Assembly: GCA_009692065.1 (NCBI GenBank)
Contig: SHZY01000021.1
Location: 1 to 52,174 of the forward strand
Source of the DNA: Gemmataceae bacterium
GTDB taxonomy: Bacteria > Planctomycetota > Planctomycetia > Gemmatales > Gemmataceae
Reading direction: 5' to 3'
Length of the DNA stretch: 52,174 nt
Both the position numbers and the translations under genes were made by a program. The notes below the pieces were generated by a model. It was not told the origin of the DNA. It was given only the letters and a program-made list of their open reading frames with translations, and ran no database searches. Of the stretch, positions 34,280 to 43,311 are shown piece by piece. Numbering within the stretch: position 1 is the stretch's first letter; each line of letters begins with the position of its first letter.

Positions 34280-35187
34280 AAACAACGCGCCCGCAACGCC
34301 TCCACGCGCTCGCGCGACAACCTCGCTGACAGGAGTTGCGTGAGGTTATCCGCCGCCGCCGCCATGCCGAGGCGCACGGCATCGACGAGTTTGTCGCCAC
34401 GTGCCAGGCCCCAGGCGACGCCCGCCGCCAGGCAATCGCCGCAGCCGATCGGGTTGACCACGGGCGCCACCTCCGGCGGCATCAACTCGGTCAGGCGCGT
34501 TCCTTCCATCACCAGCACAGCGCCCCTACCCTGAGTTACGATCACGCTCTGGGCCCCGCGTTCGATCAGCTCGGCCAGCGCCGAAAGCACACGGGCGCGA
34601 TCGGGCAGCAGTCGGCCCACAGTCAGGGCAAGCTCTTCGCGGTTCGGCTTGACGACGCACGGCTTGTATACAAGAGCTTCCAGAAGCTCCGGGCCGCGTG
34701 CGTCCAGGATCGCAGGGCACGGCGTCTGCTCCAGAAGCGTGCGATAGAACCTGGGTGACGTTCCCTTCGGCAATGAGCCGGTAAGCACCACCATCTTGGC
34801 TTGTCCTGCAAGAGCGTGATACTTGGTCGAAAAATCGGCCAGCTCGCTCTCGGTCAAGACGGCAGCGTTCTCGACGAGTTCCGTTGAGACGCCGTCGGCG
34901 CGGTTGAGCAAGGTCGTACAGACACGGGTCGCAGCGGCAGTCGGCGTCCAGGTCGCCGGCATGTTGAGCTGGCCGAATTCGGCACGCATCGCGTTGCCCG
35001 ACCAGCCGCCGGCGGGTGACAGCAAATGCGCCGGCACGCCCAGAGTGGTCAGCGCAAGTCCGACATTCACGACCTTGCCCGACGCGCACCAGTGCACCTC
35101 GGCCGCCCGGTTGACCTCGCCGGCGCGCAGCCGCTCGAAGCACATGATCTGCTGCCAGGCAGGCGTCAAGCCGGCGACGAGGATCAC
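34264..35187 (-). CDS. PfkB-family sugar kinase (1-phosphofructokinase/tagatose-kinase-like)
   Basis: 307 residues from a GTG at 35187. That GTG overlaps the TGA of the upstream dehydrogenase (GTGA), which argues for translational coupling; the longer frame upstream is Arg-rich and is rejected. PfkB signatures are present: ASGKVVNVGLALTTLG (sugar-binding region), VVLTGSLPKGTSP, KPNREEL and NPIGCGDCLAAG with catalytic Asp251. The usual anion-hole sequence is GAGD; here it is GCGD. The order and the LTGSLPKG block resemble LacC/FruK-type kinases, which phosphorylate sugar phosphates. The C-terminal PLAV and stop are encoded by a palindromic repeat. Coupling to a dehydrogenase suggests a shared sugar or polyol pathway. 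Confidence 0.82.
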   Translation of the reverse strand: MILVAGLTPAWQQIMCFERLRAGEVNRAAEVHWCASGKVVNVGLALTTLGVPAHLLSPAGGWSGNAMRAEFGQLNMPATWTPTAAATRVCTTLLNRADGVSTELVENAAVLTESELADFSTKYHALAGQAKMVVLTGSLPKGTSPRFYRTLLEQTPCPAILDARGPELLEALVYKPCVVKPNREELALTVGRLLPDRARVLSALAELIERGAQSVIVTQGRGAVLVMEGTRLTELMPPEVAPVVNPIGCGDCLAAGVAWGLARGDKLVDAVRLGMAAAADNLTQLLSARLSRERVEALRARCLPLAV

Positions 35188-36359
35188 AGGCGGGCCTCCA
35201 AAATCTCTTTCAGCTCGGCATCGTCGAGCTGACGCGGGTTGCCGTTCATACTGTTGCCCCTTGACCCTCGCACGAGATCGTCGAGCTGTTCGGGCCGCAC
35301 GCCGACTTCGGAGAGCCTGGTTGGAACGTTCAAGTCTTTGCACAGCGTGCCGAGGTGATCGACGAACGCATCGGCCGCCCCGGCATCATTCAACGCCGCA
35401 ACGGGCAACGTGGCGCGGGCCAAGTCAGCGAGCGGCTTCTCGGCAACCACGCGATTGACCGCGAGCGCGACCGGCAGCATCAGCGCGCACGCCAGTCCGT
35501 GCGGCACTTTCGCAAACACCCCGAGCGCCGCAGCAACGCCATGCGCGAAACCGAGCCCCGAATTCGCCAGTGCCAACCCACTCAACAGCGCGGCATGAGC
35601 CATCGCCTCACGAGCCGGGCGGGACGTACCATCGCGCACCGCTTCGCGCACCATCGGCAAGGCAAGCTGCAGTCCGTGAATCGCCAGCGCCTGGGGGATC
35701 GGCCGGGCGAAGCGGCAGATGTAGCTTTCAATGAGCTGCGTGAGCGCGTCCATCCCGGTCCACGCCGTGGTCGCCGGCGGAACGCTGACCGACAACTCTG
35801 GATCAACGAGCACGACGCGCGGCACCATCAGTGGCGAGCGGATGCTCTTTTTCACCGGCGGATCGTCGAGCGAGATGACGGCGTTCTTGGTGGCCTCGGT
35901 CCCGGTGCCGCCGGTGGTCGGCATGGCAAGCATCGGCAACGGCGGCTCGGAGACTTGCAGCCCCTTGCCTACGCCTTCGAGAAAATCGCGCACGCTCGAT
36001 CCGTGCCGATTGGTGACGACCGCCGCAGCCGCCTTGGCTAAATCGATCGCCGCACCACCGCCCAGCGCAAGCAGAAAATCGCTGGAGCACGCCTGGCGCT
36101 CGCGCAACTGGGCGACGAGTTGATCCACGTCGGTCACTTCCGGCTCACGAGAGATCGATGCGGCCACGATCGGCTCGACGCCGGCTTGCTGCAACAGGGC
36201 TGCGAGTTGGTCCCATGTGCCGTTTTGTTGCAAGGTACATGAACCGAGCACAGCGAAAGCGCGCCGGCCCAGCGTCTGCGCCAGCGCGCCGAGTTCGCGG
36301 CGTCGGCCCCAGCCGAAGACGATGCGCGGCGGTGCGAGAAATTCGTAGTCGAGGGTCAT
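35184..36359 (-). CDS. Iron-type (group III) alcohol dehydrogenase-like enzyme with altered metal site
   Basis: 391 residues. The NAD-binding GGGAAIDLAKA (99-109) and the MPTTGGTGTEAT block are typical. In the metal site Asp204 (GMDALTQLIESY), His273 (FAHGVAAALG) and His287 (VPHGLACALMLP) are kept, but the second ligand, normally His in DALxH, is Gln208. The metal may differ or bind weakly. The enzyme would oxidise an alcohol or reduce an aldehyde with NAD(P); some relatives act on lactaldehyde or on sugar-derived alcohols. The 4-base overlap with the PfkB-family gene implies a joint pathway. Confidence 0.83.
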   Translation of the reverse strand: MTLDYEFLAPPRIVFGWGRRRELGALAQTLGRRAFAVLGSCTLQQNGTWDQLAALLQQAGVEPIVAASISREPEVTDVDQLVAQLRERQACSSDFLLALGGGAAIDLAKAAAAVVTNRHGSSVRDFLEGVGKGLQVSEPPLPMLAMPTTGGTGTEATKNAVISLDDPPVKKSIRSPLMVPRVVLVDPELSVSVPPATTAWTGMDALTQLIESYICRFARPIPQALAIHGLQLALPMVREAVRDGTSRPAREAMAHAALLSGLALANSGLGFAHGVAAALGVFAKVPHGLACALMLPVALAVNRVVAEKPLADLARATLPVAALNDAGAADAFVDHLGTLCKDLNVPTRLSEVGVRPEQLDDLVRGSRGNSMNGNPRQLDDAELKEILEARL

Positions 36360-36371
36360 GAGGGGATTGTA

Positions 36372-36401
36372 TCCCCAGGAATCGCAGCGCTCATCCTGGG
36401 G
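36372..36401. repeat. Family F repeat unit
   Basis: ATCCCCAGGAATCGCAGCGC pairs with GCTCATCCTGGGG to make an imperfect palindrome between the kinase stop and the dehydrogenase start. Confidence 0.65.
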
Positions 36402-36410
36402 CTTGGCGGA

Positions 36411-39400
36411 TTATTCGTCCGGCAGCGGCGGCGGGAGCAGACGTTTCTCGACTTCCTCCGAGATGCCGAAGTTCCTGATTTGCTGAAGCTCGGTTTCCGC
36501 GGGCCTGAACCAGTCGGGGGTCGCGTCCCAGAGTTTTTGCGGCATGGCTTTGTCGAGCTTCGGGAAGGTCAAGGTTCCGGTGTCCGATTTCATGTCGAGA
36601 TCGGAGGCCTTCCACGCGCCGACCTTGAGCACGTCGAAGTTGGCGAAGTAGTTCTTGGTGCCATGCCACTTGAAGCACTTGTCCATGTCCTCCGGCCGAT
36701 CGGGGTTCATCTCGAAGAGGATGGCAGGCATAGCGGGGACCAAGGACGCTAAGAGGCAATTCTCGACGTTGGCATTCGTTTCCATCAGGCATTTCGCGGC
36801 CATGGAATGCAGTGCGAACACCGACTTGGCCGTGAAGACCGAGGAGCGTTTCATCTTCCAGCGCACCCCCACTTCCATCGGCATCGCCTTGTCGGTCGCC
36901 TTGATATCGAGCAGTGAACCATCGAGGGCGACGAGGCAGTCATTCAGTTCCACGGGTAGAATCCGGGAGCCACGCAGGCTGATGAGATCGCCGGCGCCGC
37001 GGATGAAGCACTCGTGGAACTCGACCTTGGCGGACGACCCGCTGCCGGCGCCCATCTTTACCATCCCATCGAGATCGACGAAGGTGACGACGTGGCACTT
37101 GACGCCGTTGGTCGGGCGCATGGTCAGCACGCAATTGTTGAAAACAAGGTGAGCCGACTCGCCCAGTCGAAACATCGACTGGCTTTGATAATCGGCCAGC
37201 TCGGGCGTGAGCAGAATCTCCATGTTCTTGATGTGCAGCTTGCCGCTGCCACGCTTGATGGTGAAGAGCGCGGAGTCCTTGTCCGCGGCAAAGCCGGTGT
37301 CAAAGATCAGTCTCGGCTGATAGTCTTCGTCGAAGGGCTTGAGGGTGACGGAGATACCGGGTCGGAGCTCGACGGCCACCTTGACGTCGCGGGACGCGCC
37401 ATGCTTGATAAAGATGACGTCGCCGTCCTCGGCGACCGCCAGAGCTGCGTGCAGGTCTTTGTAGGTTCCAGGCTTGCTCAAATCGGTGCCGGGATCGACG
37501 ATCTTCTCGGGGGATTTCTTGACGACGACCACATTGGGTAGTGCCGGCAGCGGGCCGGACCAGGTGCTGCGCAGCCCAACCTGTTTGTAGTGCTCGGCCT
37601 TGAGCAGAAACGCGAGGTTATCAGATCGGCCCAGCGGGTTCTCATGATAATACAAGGGGCTGGCGGCCTGGTTGAGGTGGCGGGATTCCTTGTCGGAGCT
37701 GCCGTTCTTGTTTTTCCTGAGGAATTCCTGGAACTCCTCCGCTACGGCGATGAGCGGCTCCTTCTTCCTCTCAACCAGCGCGTTGAGGTTGTGGTAGAGG
37801 TTGCCCTGGCCTTCATAGCGCAAATGCGCATCCGTGCCGAGAAAGATCAAGCCGGGTTCGGGGAGGCCGGTATTGGGGGCCAAAGCGCCGGTAGGGCGGA
37901 AAAACCCCGAGCGTTCATTGCGCACGTGGGCCGAGGCGCCCTTGTTGAAACGCAGCGCAGGTCCCAAGACGACGAAGCCTTCGCAATGCTCCAGGCTGAC
38001 AAGCGTATTCTCCTCGGTGCATTTTTCGCGGAACTGGAAAAAGGCGCCGTGCGGCTTGAAGGCGCTGTCGGTCACGCGCACGTCCGCCGCGCCGTTGATC
38101 GCCACCGCCATCTGGCCGCCGGCGCCGTGGCTATCAAACAGGCAATCCTTGATTTCGACGATCGGCGCAGGGTTGTCGGCATCCTTCGGCGCGTCGATCA
38201 GCAGCGAGGCCAGGTGAACGCGCGGCACGCTTCCCGGAGTCGAGGAAGGTGCGGGAATCCCCGGCACTTTCGTCTGTACGAAGATGCAACGCTCGATACG
38301 CAACTTCTTGACGCCGCGCACCGCGATGATCGCAACGGGCTGAGTCGGCGTGGTTTCGGATGCCAGCTCGAATTTGATGCCCCGGAGAACGACCTCTTCG
38401 CCACCGGAGAACACCAGGCCGATCGGCTTGTCGCTGTCTTCATAATGCAGACAAACGATGGCGTCTTCGACCGAGTCGGACCAGAGCTCCAGCTTCTGAT
38501 TCTTGTCGCCCTTGAACACAAGTCCGTCGAGATCGATTGGTTTGGTCGTCTCGATCTTCGCCTTGATGAACTTGGCCGAGGTATCCTTCAGGACCTCTTC
38601 GAGATCCTTGCGATTGCGTACGACCTCGGGGTGGCTGGCCTTCGGCTTGGGTATCTTTATTTCGCCCCCAGGCTTGAAGGGGGGGTTATCGCCGCCTGAC
38701 CCCGCAAACGTACCCGAGACAACCTTGGCCGGCTCCCCGGTCAAGGAAACCAGCAGCACCACGGCCACGAGCGCCGCCAGCGCCAGGCCGACCAGCAACA
38801 CCGGCCGGCTGCGCGGTTCGCCGGGCAGCCCGGCATCGGACACGAGGATGACTTCTGGAAGCCCCTCGGTGATGCCGAGCTTATGCCCTAGTTGCATCAG
38901 ATGATGGACCAGATGGATGGGCCGTTGATAGCGATCCTTCGGGTTCTTCGACATCATCTTGCCGAGGATGGCGACCATTTCCTTGGGGATGGCCGGGTCG
39001 ATATCGCGCGGGTCAACCGGCGCGTGGTGCTGGTGGAATTGCAGTTTCTTCGCGGGGGTGCCTTCGGGGACCGGCGGCTGACCGGTCAGCATGTGATACA
39101 GCGTGCAGCCGAGCGAATAGATGTCGCTGCGCGAGTCGGCCTCGCGCGGCTCCAGCGCTTGTTCCGGCGAGATGTAATCGAAAGTTCCCAGCGTCATACC
39201 GGACTGGGTCAGGTCGCGCTCGCTGCGCGGCTCCATGTTGCGCGCCAGGCCCATATCGACCAGCTTGGCCTGCCCCGCCGACGTGATGATGATGTTCGAA
39301 GGCTTGACGTCGCGATGCACCACGCCGCGCGTTGCCGCATGCTCCAGGCCCGCGGCGATCTGCACGATCAACCGGATGGCCTCGGGAACCGGCAGCCGGC

Positions 39401-39917
39401 CACGCTTTTCCAGGATCGTGCGCAGGTTCTGCCCCTCGACGAATTCGAAGGCGATGAAGTGCAGGCCTTGGTCTTCGCCGCAGTAGAACACACGGCCAAT
39501 ATTTTCGTGATCGAGTTTCGCCGCCGCCCTGGCTTCCTGATGGAAGCGCTGGATGTTTTCTTGTTCGAGGGCCATCTCCGGCGGCAGGATCTTGAGGGCG
39601 ACGATGCGATCGAGCTGCGTATCGCGGGCCCGGATGACCGCCGCCATGCCGCCCACGCCGATCGGCTCGATCAATTCGAAATGCGCCAGCCGCTTGCCAC
39701 GCAGGCTTTCCACGATGGCTTCGGGCGACACGGGCTTACGGGAAAGGTCGATAATCTTGTCGGAGTTGCTGGGCGTCGGCTCAACGACGGGGTTCGTCTT
39801 GGAGATCACCGTGGGCGACTCATCAGTCGGGCGTGCATTTTCCGGGAAGACCGCCGCTTCCTCGTTGGAAACGTGTCGCCTTTGGGAATCGGGTTTACCT
39901 TGGAGGCTGCTCGACAT
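36411..39917 (-). CDS. Transmembrane Ser/Thr protein kinase with extracytoplasmic repeat domain
   Basis: 1168 residues from the ATG at 39917 (MSSSLQGKPD); another in-frame start lies 39 bases upstream. The kinase domain (about 80-340) has the glycine loop IGVGGMAAVIRA, Lys109 in VALKIL, HRDVKPSN (201-208), DMG (221-223, usually DFG) and SPEQ. All residues needed for phosphotransfer are present. A membrane segment follows (VLLVGLALAALVAVVLLVSL, about 373-392), then about 770 residues outside with recurring short strands (VELRPGISVTLKPF, VVLRGIKFELA), suggesting a parallel beta-helix. It may sense a ligand at the surface and signal inside. It is divergent from the PAP2-like gene. Confidence 0.88.
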   Translation of the reverse strand: MSSSLQGKPDSQRRHVSNEEAAVFPENARPTDESPTVISKTNPVVEPTPSNSDKIIDLSRKPVSPEAIVESLRGKRLAHFELIEPIGVGGMAAVIRARDTQLDRIVALKILPPEMALEQENIQRFHQEARAAAKLDHENIGRVFYCGEDQGLHFIAFEFVEGQNLRTILEKRGRLPVPEAIRLIVQIAAGLEHAATRGVVHRDVKPSNIIITSAGQAKLVDMGLARNMEPRSERDLTQSGMTLGTFDYISPEQALEPREADSRSDIYSLGCTLYHMLTGQPPVPEGTPAKKLQFHQHHAPVDPRDIDPAIPKEMVAILGKMMSKNPKDRYQRPIHLVHHLMQLGHKLGITEGLPEVILVSDAGLPGEPRSRPVLLVGLALAALVAVVLLVSLTGEPAKVVSGTFAGSGGDNPPFKPGGEIKIPKPKASHPEVVRNRKDLEEVLKDTSAKFIKAKIETTKPIDLDGLVFKGDKNQKLELWSDSVEDAIVCLHYEDSDKPIGLVFSGGEEVVLRGIKFELASETTPTQPVAIIAVRGVKKLRIERCIFVQTKVPGIPAPSSTPGSVPRVHLASLLIDAPKDADNPAPIVEIKDCLFDSHGAGGQMAVAINGAADVRVTDSAFKPHGAFFQFREKCTEENTLVSLEHCEGFVVLGPALRFNKGASAHVRNERSGFFRPTGALAPNTGLPEPGLIFLGTDAHLRYEGQGNLYHNLNALVERKKEPLIAVAEEFQEFLRKNKNGSSDKESRHLNQAASPLYYHENPLGRSDNLAFLLKAEHYKQVGLRSTWSGPLPALPNVVVVKKSPEKIVDPGTDLSKPGTYKDLHAALAVAEDGDVIFIKHGASRDVKVAVELRPGISVTLKPFDEDYQPRLIFDTGFAADKDSALFTIKRGSGKLHIKNMEILLTPELADYQSQSMFRLGESAHLVFNNCVLTMRPTNGVKCHVVTFVDLDGMVKMGAGSGSSAKVEFHECFIRGAGDLISLRGSRILPVELNDCLVALDGSLLDIKATDKAMPMEVGVRWKMKRSSVFTAKSVFALHSMAAKCLMETNANVENCLLASLVPAMPAILFEMNPDRPEDMDKCFKWHGTKNYFANFDVLKVGAWKASDLDMKSDTGTLTFPKLDKAMPQKLWDATPDWFRPAETELQQIRNFGISEEVEKRLLPPPLPDE

Positions 39918-40159
39918 GCATCCCTCAGTGCTGCGCCGTGGTGGCGCAATGGACATGGGCTCTAATCGTGAACACTCGACCCCTATTCAACGAAGTCGCG
40001 TCCTTGCCGTTTCTGCGGTGTCTTGCTTTTTTGGTCGCAAACACCCTTTCCAACGTTGCTTGCGGGCTTTGGGGGGCGTCGCCCACGACTCATTTGGCGC
40101 CTCTCCCCAGTGATATGACCAGTTGAAGGAGAGAAACCAACAACGATTACTTAAGATAC

Positions 40160-40165
40160 TATAAT
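40160..40165 (+). promoter_or_regulatory. Candidate -10 box for the PAP2-like gene
   Basis: TATAAT in the most AT-rich part of the 300-base gap between the divergent kinase and PAP2-like genes. No clear -35 is seen. The rest of that gap holds nothing else I recognise. Confidence 0.35.
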
Positions 40166-40219
40166 CTTTAACGCCACCCCGTGTCAACCGTTCTGCGGAA
40201 AATAGGCGAACTTGGAGAA

Positions 40220-40783
40220 ATGCCTGTCATGGACGCCATTGAAGCCCTGGACTGGGGCGCCTATTCCAATTTCGACCATCAGGTTCAATCGTTTCCACAA
40301 ATTCTGCCCATCATGCGCGTCGGCTTCTACCTGGGCGATTACCTCGCGATCGGCGTGCTTTTCTCCCTCGCGGCCGTCTTGTTTGCCGTGCAGGGAAAGC
40401 ACCGCTCAGCCCAGGTGGCAGCCGTGGCCCTCGCCGTGGCACTCGGTTTGATCTTTGCAGCACGCGCCCTGGTGCCGCGCATGCGGCCAGGCAATGCGCA
40501 GAACTGGCTGGGACCCTACGAGATGCAGGGGAGCTATCCGTCAGCTGCTGTTTTTTTGTTCACACTGGCAATGGTGATGCTGGCATGCGCAGTCTGGGCC
40601 TGGCTGCACTCAGCGAGGCAGCGTGCGCTCTATCTGGCGCTGGCAACCGTGCTGACCGTGTGGGTGTGCATGGCCCAGTTCTATCTCTGCACCCACTATT
40701 TGACCGACGTCCTCGGCGGCCTTGCCGGGGCGGCGCTGGTCGGCTGGATCGCGTGCAGGTTTCTGGCGAACCGAGCTCCGTAA
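40220..40783 (+). CDS. PAP2-like membrane protein with degenerate active site
   Basis: 187 residues from the ATG at 40220, with GGAG close upstream; the open frame begins earlier at a GTG (40181). About five membrane helices. The PAP2 phosphatase motifs are recognisable but altered: motif 1 as RALVPRMRP (Lys to Arg), motif 2 as YPSAAV where PSGH is usual, so its His is Ala, and motif 3 as AQFYLCTHYLTDVLGG, where the Arg is Gln but His and Asp remain. Phosphatase activity on lipid phosphates is therefore doubtful. The last residues (LANRAP) and the TAA are encoded by a palindromic repeat arm. Confidence 0.75.
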   Translation: MPVMDAIEALDWGAYSNFDHQVQSFPQILPIMRVGFYLGDYLAIGVLFSLAAVLFAVQGKHRSAQVAAVALAVALGLIFAARALVPRMRPGNAQNWLGPYEMQGSYPSAAVFLFTLAMVMLACAVWAWLHSARQRALYLALATVLTVWVCMAQFYLCTHYLTDVLGGLAGAALVGWIACRFLANRAP

Positions 40784-40850
40784 GAAGCTGGGGTGCGCCT
40801 CCAGCGACCGGGTGCCTCAACCCGGCTCCTTACGGAGCTCGGCTCGCCGG
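40763..40850. repeat. Family G inverted repeat after the PAP2-like gene
   Basis: CTGGCGAACCGAGCTCCGTA and near-complement (two mismatches in 22), about 44 bases apart. The left arm is translated as the C-terminus and stop of the PAP2-like gene. Confidence 0.85.
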
Positions 40851-40939
40851 GCGATAATAACGCGATTTGTGGTTGCATCTTTCGCGCCAGCGCCCAAAAT
40901 AAAGGTGGATGCAATCCTCCGCGCTTTGGTACCTTCACC

Positions 40940-42577
40940 ATGAATCACCTACCTCGCGTCCTCCTTTCTTTCGCATTGGCCTGCCTGCTCGCCGGCGCCG
41001 CGGCCGCTCAACCCGCCAAGAAGGCAGACGACAAGAAACCCCAAGCGAAGGCGACCGACAAGAAGGACGACGGCAAGCTGCCCCACACCAAGCTGTTGCC
41101 CGCCAAGCACATCCCCGACCTGTGCAAGCTCAGCTACCGCGTCAGCACGGCTTCGCCGGAGTGCCAGGTGTTCTTCGATCAGGGGTTAGCTTTTTACTAC
41201 TCCTATGTCTGGATGGAATCCGCCCGTTGCTTCGAGACGGCGGTGAAGCACGATCCGAACTGCGCCCTCGCCTGGTGGGGCCTCAGCAAGGCCTGCGAGA
41301 AGTGGGGCCGCGCTGCTTATGCGCCTCCATTGAAAAAAGCCCAGGAGCTGATGGCCCAGGCCAACGAGCGCGAGATGCGTCTCATCAAGGCCCGCCTGCA
41401 AGAGAAGGGGCTGATCGAAGGCATCAAAGTCGAGGATCGCCGCAAGGAAGCCGTCAAGACGCTCGATGAACTGCTCACCCTCTACGACGACGACGAGGAA
41501 GGCTGGTTCGCCCGCTCGCAGGTGGCCGATGGGCCGAACTCGTCGGTCCCCTTCCACAAGGCACTGCTGCGGCTCAATCCGCTGCATCCGGGTGCCCATC
41601 ACGAGCTGGTGCATCACTACGAAAATATTCGCCGGCCGGTATTGGGCTGGCCTCACGCGGAAGGCTATGTCCAGTCCTCCCCCGGTATCCCGCATGCGAA
41701 TCACATGCAGGCCCATCTCGCGATGCGCATCGGTAAATGGGAAAAAACGTCCGACCGCTCTGCGCGGGCCATCGAGCTGGAAGAGGCGTACCACAAGCTG
41801 ATGAAGGTGACGCCCAACGAGGATTGGCAGTTCAGCCATCACCTTGAAACGCTGATGCAATCGCTGATTCACGATGGCCGATTCAGGGAAGCCAACGAGC
41901 TGCGCAAGAAGTGCGAGGGCTACAAATACACGCAGCGCAATCACTGGTTCCGCCTGGCGATCGCCGAGCGCAAGTGGGACGAGGCGCTCAAGCAGGCGAA
42001 CGCCAACCCCAAGGACAAGAACAGCACGAGTTATTGGCGGGCTCTCGTCTATCTCAATAAAGGCGATGTCGAGCGGGCTCGCCCCGAGGTGGCGGTCCTC
42101 AAAGAGGCCTTTGCGAATGCAACTGGCCGCGCAAACAAGGAGCTCGAAATGCGCATTTGGCTCACCGAAGGCCTGTTGCAATGCTCGACCGGCGACGGCG
42201 ACGGCGGCGTCAAGCTGCTCGCCAAGACCGTCGAGAAAACCAAGGACGACTACAACCGCCACGCCTGGGGCCATGGCGCCTACCACATGGAATACTGGGG
42301 CCTGGGCGCCTTGAGGGCCAACCGCCTCGCGGTCGCGGAGGAAGCGTTCCTAGAATCGCTGGCCCACGATGCCGGCTCGGTCAAGGGCGCCCTCGGCATG
42401 ATGGTCGTCTGCGAACGCCAGGGCCGCACCGAGGAGATGAGCCGCTTCGCCGAATTGGCCCAGCGCTGCTGGCGCAAGGCCGACGCGGGGCTGATCCAGG
42501 CAGAGCTGGAACACCTGCGCACGCAGGGCACCGCGGCCGCGACGGGCGCATCGACGCAGAATAAGGGATCGAACTGA
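40940..42577 (+). CDS. Secreted tetratricopeptide-repeat protein
   Basis: 545 residues from the ATG at 40940, with a clear signal peptide (LLSFALACLLAGAAAAQP) and then a Lys/Asp-rich linker. TPR-like helices fill the rest: QVFFDQGLAFYYSYVWMESA with CFETAVKHDPNCALAWWGLS, and later KWDEALKQANANP and RLAVAEEAFLESLAHDAGS. The region HHELVHHYENIRRP and IPHANHMQAHLAMRIGKW is His-rich and resembles a group of exported TPR proteins of unknown role. It is probably a scaffold. The next gene starts 68 bases downstream and may be co-transcribed. Confidence 0.8.
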   Translation: MNHLPRVLLSFALACLLAGAAAAQPAKKADDKKPQAKATDKKDDGKLPHTKLLPAKHIPDLCKLSYRVSTASPECQVFFDQGLAFYYSYVWMESARCFETAVKHDPNCALAWWGLSKACEKWGRAAYAPPLKKAQELMAQANEREMRLIKARLQEKGLIEGIKVEDRRKEAVKTLDELLTLYDDDEEGWFARSQVADGPNSSVPFHKALLRLNPLHPGAHHELVHHYENIRRPVLGWPHAEGYVQSSPGIPHANHMQAHLAMRIGKWEKTSDRSARAIELEEAYHKLMKVTPNEDWQFSHHLETLMQSLIHDGRFREANELRKKCEGYKYTQRNHWFRLAIAERKWDEALKQANANPKDKNSTSYWRALVYLNKGDVERARPEVAVLKEAFANATGRANKELEMRIWLTEGLLQCSTGDGDGGVKLLAKTVEKTKDDYNRHAWGHGAYHMEYWGLGALRANRLAVAEEAFLESLAHDAGSVKGALGMMVVCERQGRTEEMSRFAELAQRCWRKADAGLIQAELEHLRTQGTAAATGASTQNKGSN

Positions 42578-42586
42578 ACGCAGGAA

Positions 42587-42620
42587 GCCCCGGGGTGAGG
42601 CACTCCGTACCCCGGAGCGT
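42587..42620. repeat. Family F-related repeat unit
   Basis: GCCCCGGGGTGAGGCACTCC followed by CCCCGGAG, similar to the GAGGTACTCC unit at 50752-50804, in the gap between the TPR and CxxC protein genes. Confidence 0.45.
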
Positions 42621-42645
42621 GTGCCCAGTCCAATAGGAACTCGCC

Positions 42646-43200
42646 ATGCCACGCACCATTGCCGCCCTCGCCATCTTCGCTTGTATCTCGATCGCCGCCG
42701 CCGATCCGTGCAAATCGGGCCCGCAGCCCAACCAACGGCCCGGTCCGTACTCGGCCCACGTCTCGGTCGGCAAGGAGCGCGGCACCCAGCATTGCTACAT
42801 CTGCGAATCGGCCGACAAGCCGATCATCGTCGTCTTCGCCCGCACGACCAGCGACCCGCTCGGCAAGCTCGTCAAGCAATTCGATACCGCAGTGAAGAAT
42901 AACAAGATGGCAGATCTCCGCGCCTGGGTCACCTTTCTAGCGGACGATCAAACCAAGATGGACCCGCAGATCGTCAAGTGGGCCCAGCAGTATGCGGTCA
43001 GCAATGTGCCGTGCGCCGTCTTCGAGGACACCGTCGGCCCGCCGACCTACCTGCTCGCCAAGGACGCCGACGTGACGGTGTTGCTGTCCGTCAAGCAAAA
43101 GGTCGTCGCCAACTTCGCGTTCCGGGCCGGCGAGTTGAACGACACGGCGATTGCGGACATTGTCAAGATGATCCCGAAAATCGTGACGGTCAAGAAATAA
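42646..43200 (+). CDS. Secreted CxxC protein, possibly thioredoxin-like
   Basis: 184 residues with a signal peptide (MPRTIAALAIFACISIAAA). After cleavage a motif HCYICESADKPIIVVFART gives a CxxC pair (Cys50, Cys53) just before a hydrophobic strand. Thioredoxins have the strand before the CxxC, so the match is imperfect. QYAVSNVPCAVFEDTVGPP then resembles the cis-Pro side of that fold. A redox role outside the cytoplasm is possible but not shown. It follows the TPR gene on the same strand. Confidence 0.65.
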   Translation: MPRTIAALAIFACISIAAADPCKSGPQPNQRPGPYSAHVSVGKERGTQHCYICESADKPIIVVFARTTSDPLGKLVKQFDTAVKNNKMADLRAWVTFLADDQTKMDPQIVKWAQQYAVSNVPCAVFEDTVGPPTYLLAKDADVTVLLSVKQKVVANFAFRAGELNDTAIADIVKMIPKIVTVKK

Positions 43201-43210
43201 TCGACTGGAT

Positions 43211-43301
43211 TTCGTTTAGCGCCCGCGCGGCACCGTCGGACCGCGCCGTGCAACCCAGCAACGACAAGTGCCCGATGGTTTCATGCGGGCGCTAAACAAA
43301 G
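43211..43301. repeat. Family B palindrome with long loop
   Basis: TTCGTTTAGCGCCCGCG on the left and CGGGCGCTAAACAAAG on the right enclose a 50-odd base loop, ending 10 bases before the rhamnulokinase start. Confidence 0.75.
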
Positions 43302-43311
43302 ATCACGCACC

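Noticed and set aside
34264..35343. Longer start for the PfkB-family kinase
   Set aside because: The added 52 residues are Arg-rich and overlap the dehydrogenase gene; the GTG overlapping its TGA fits the family N-terminus.
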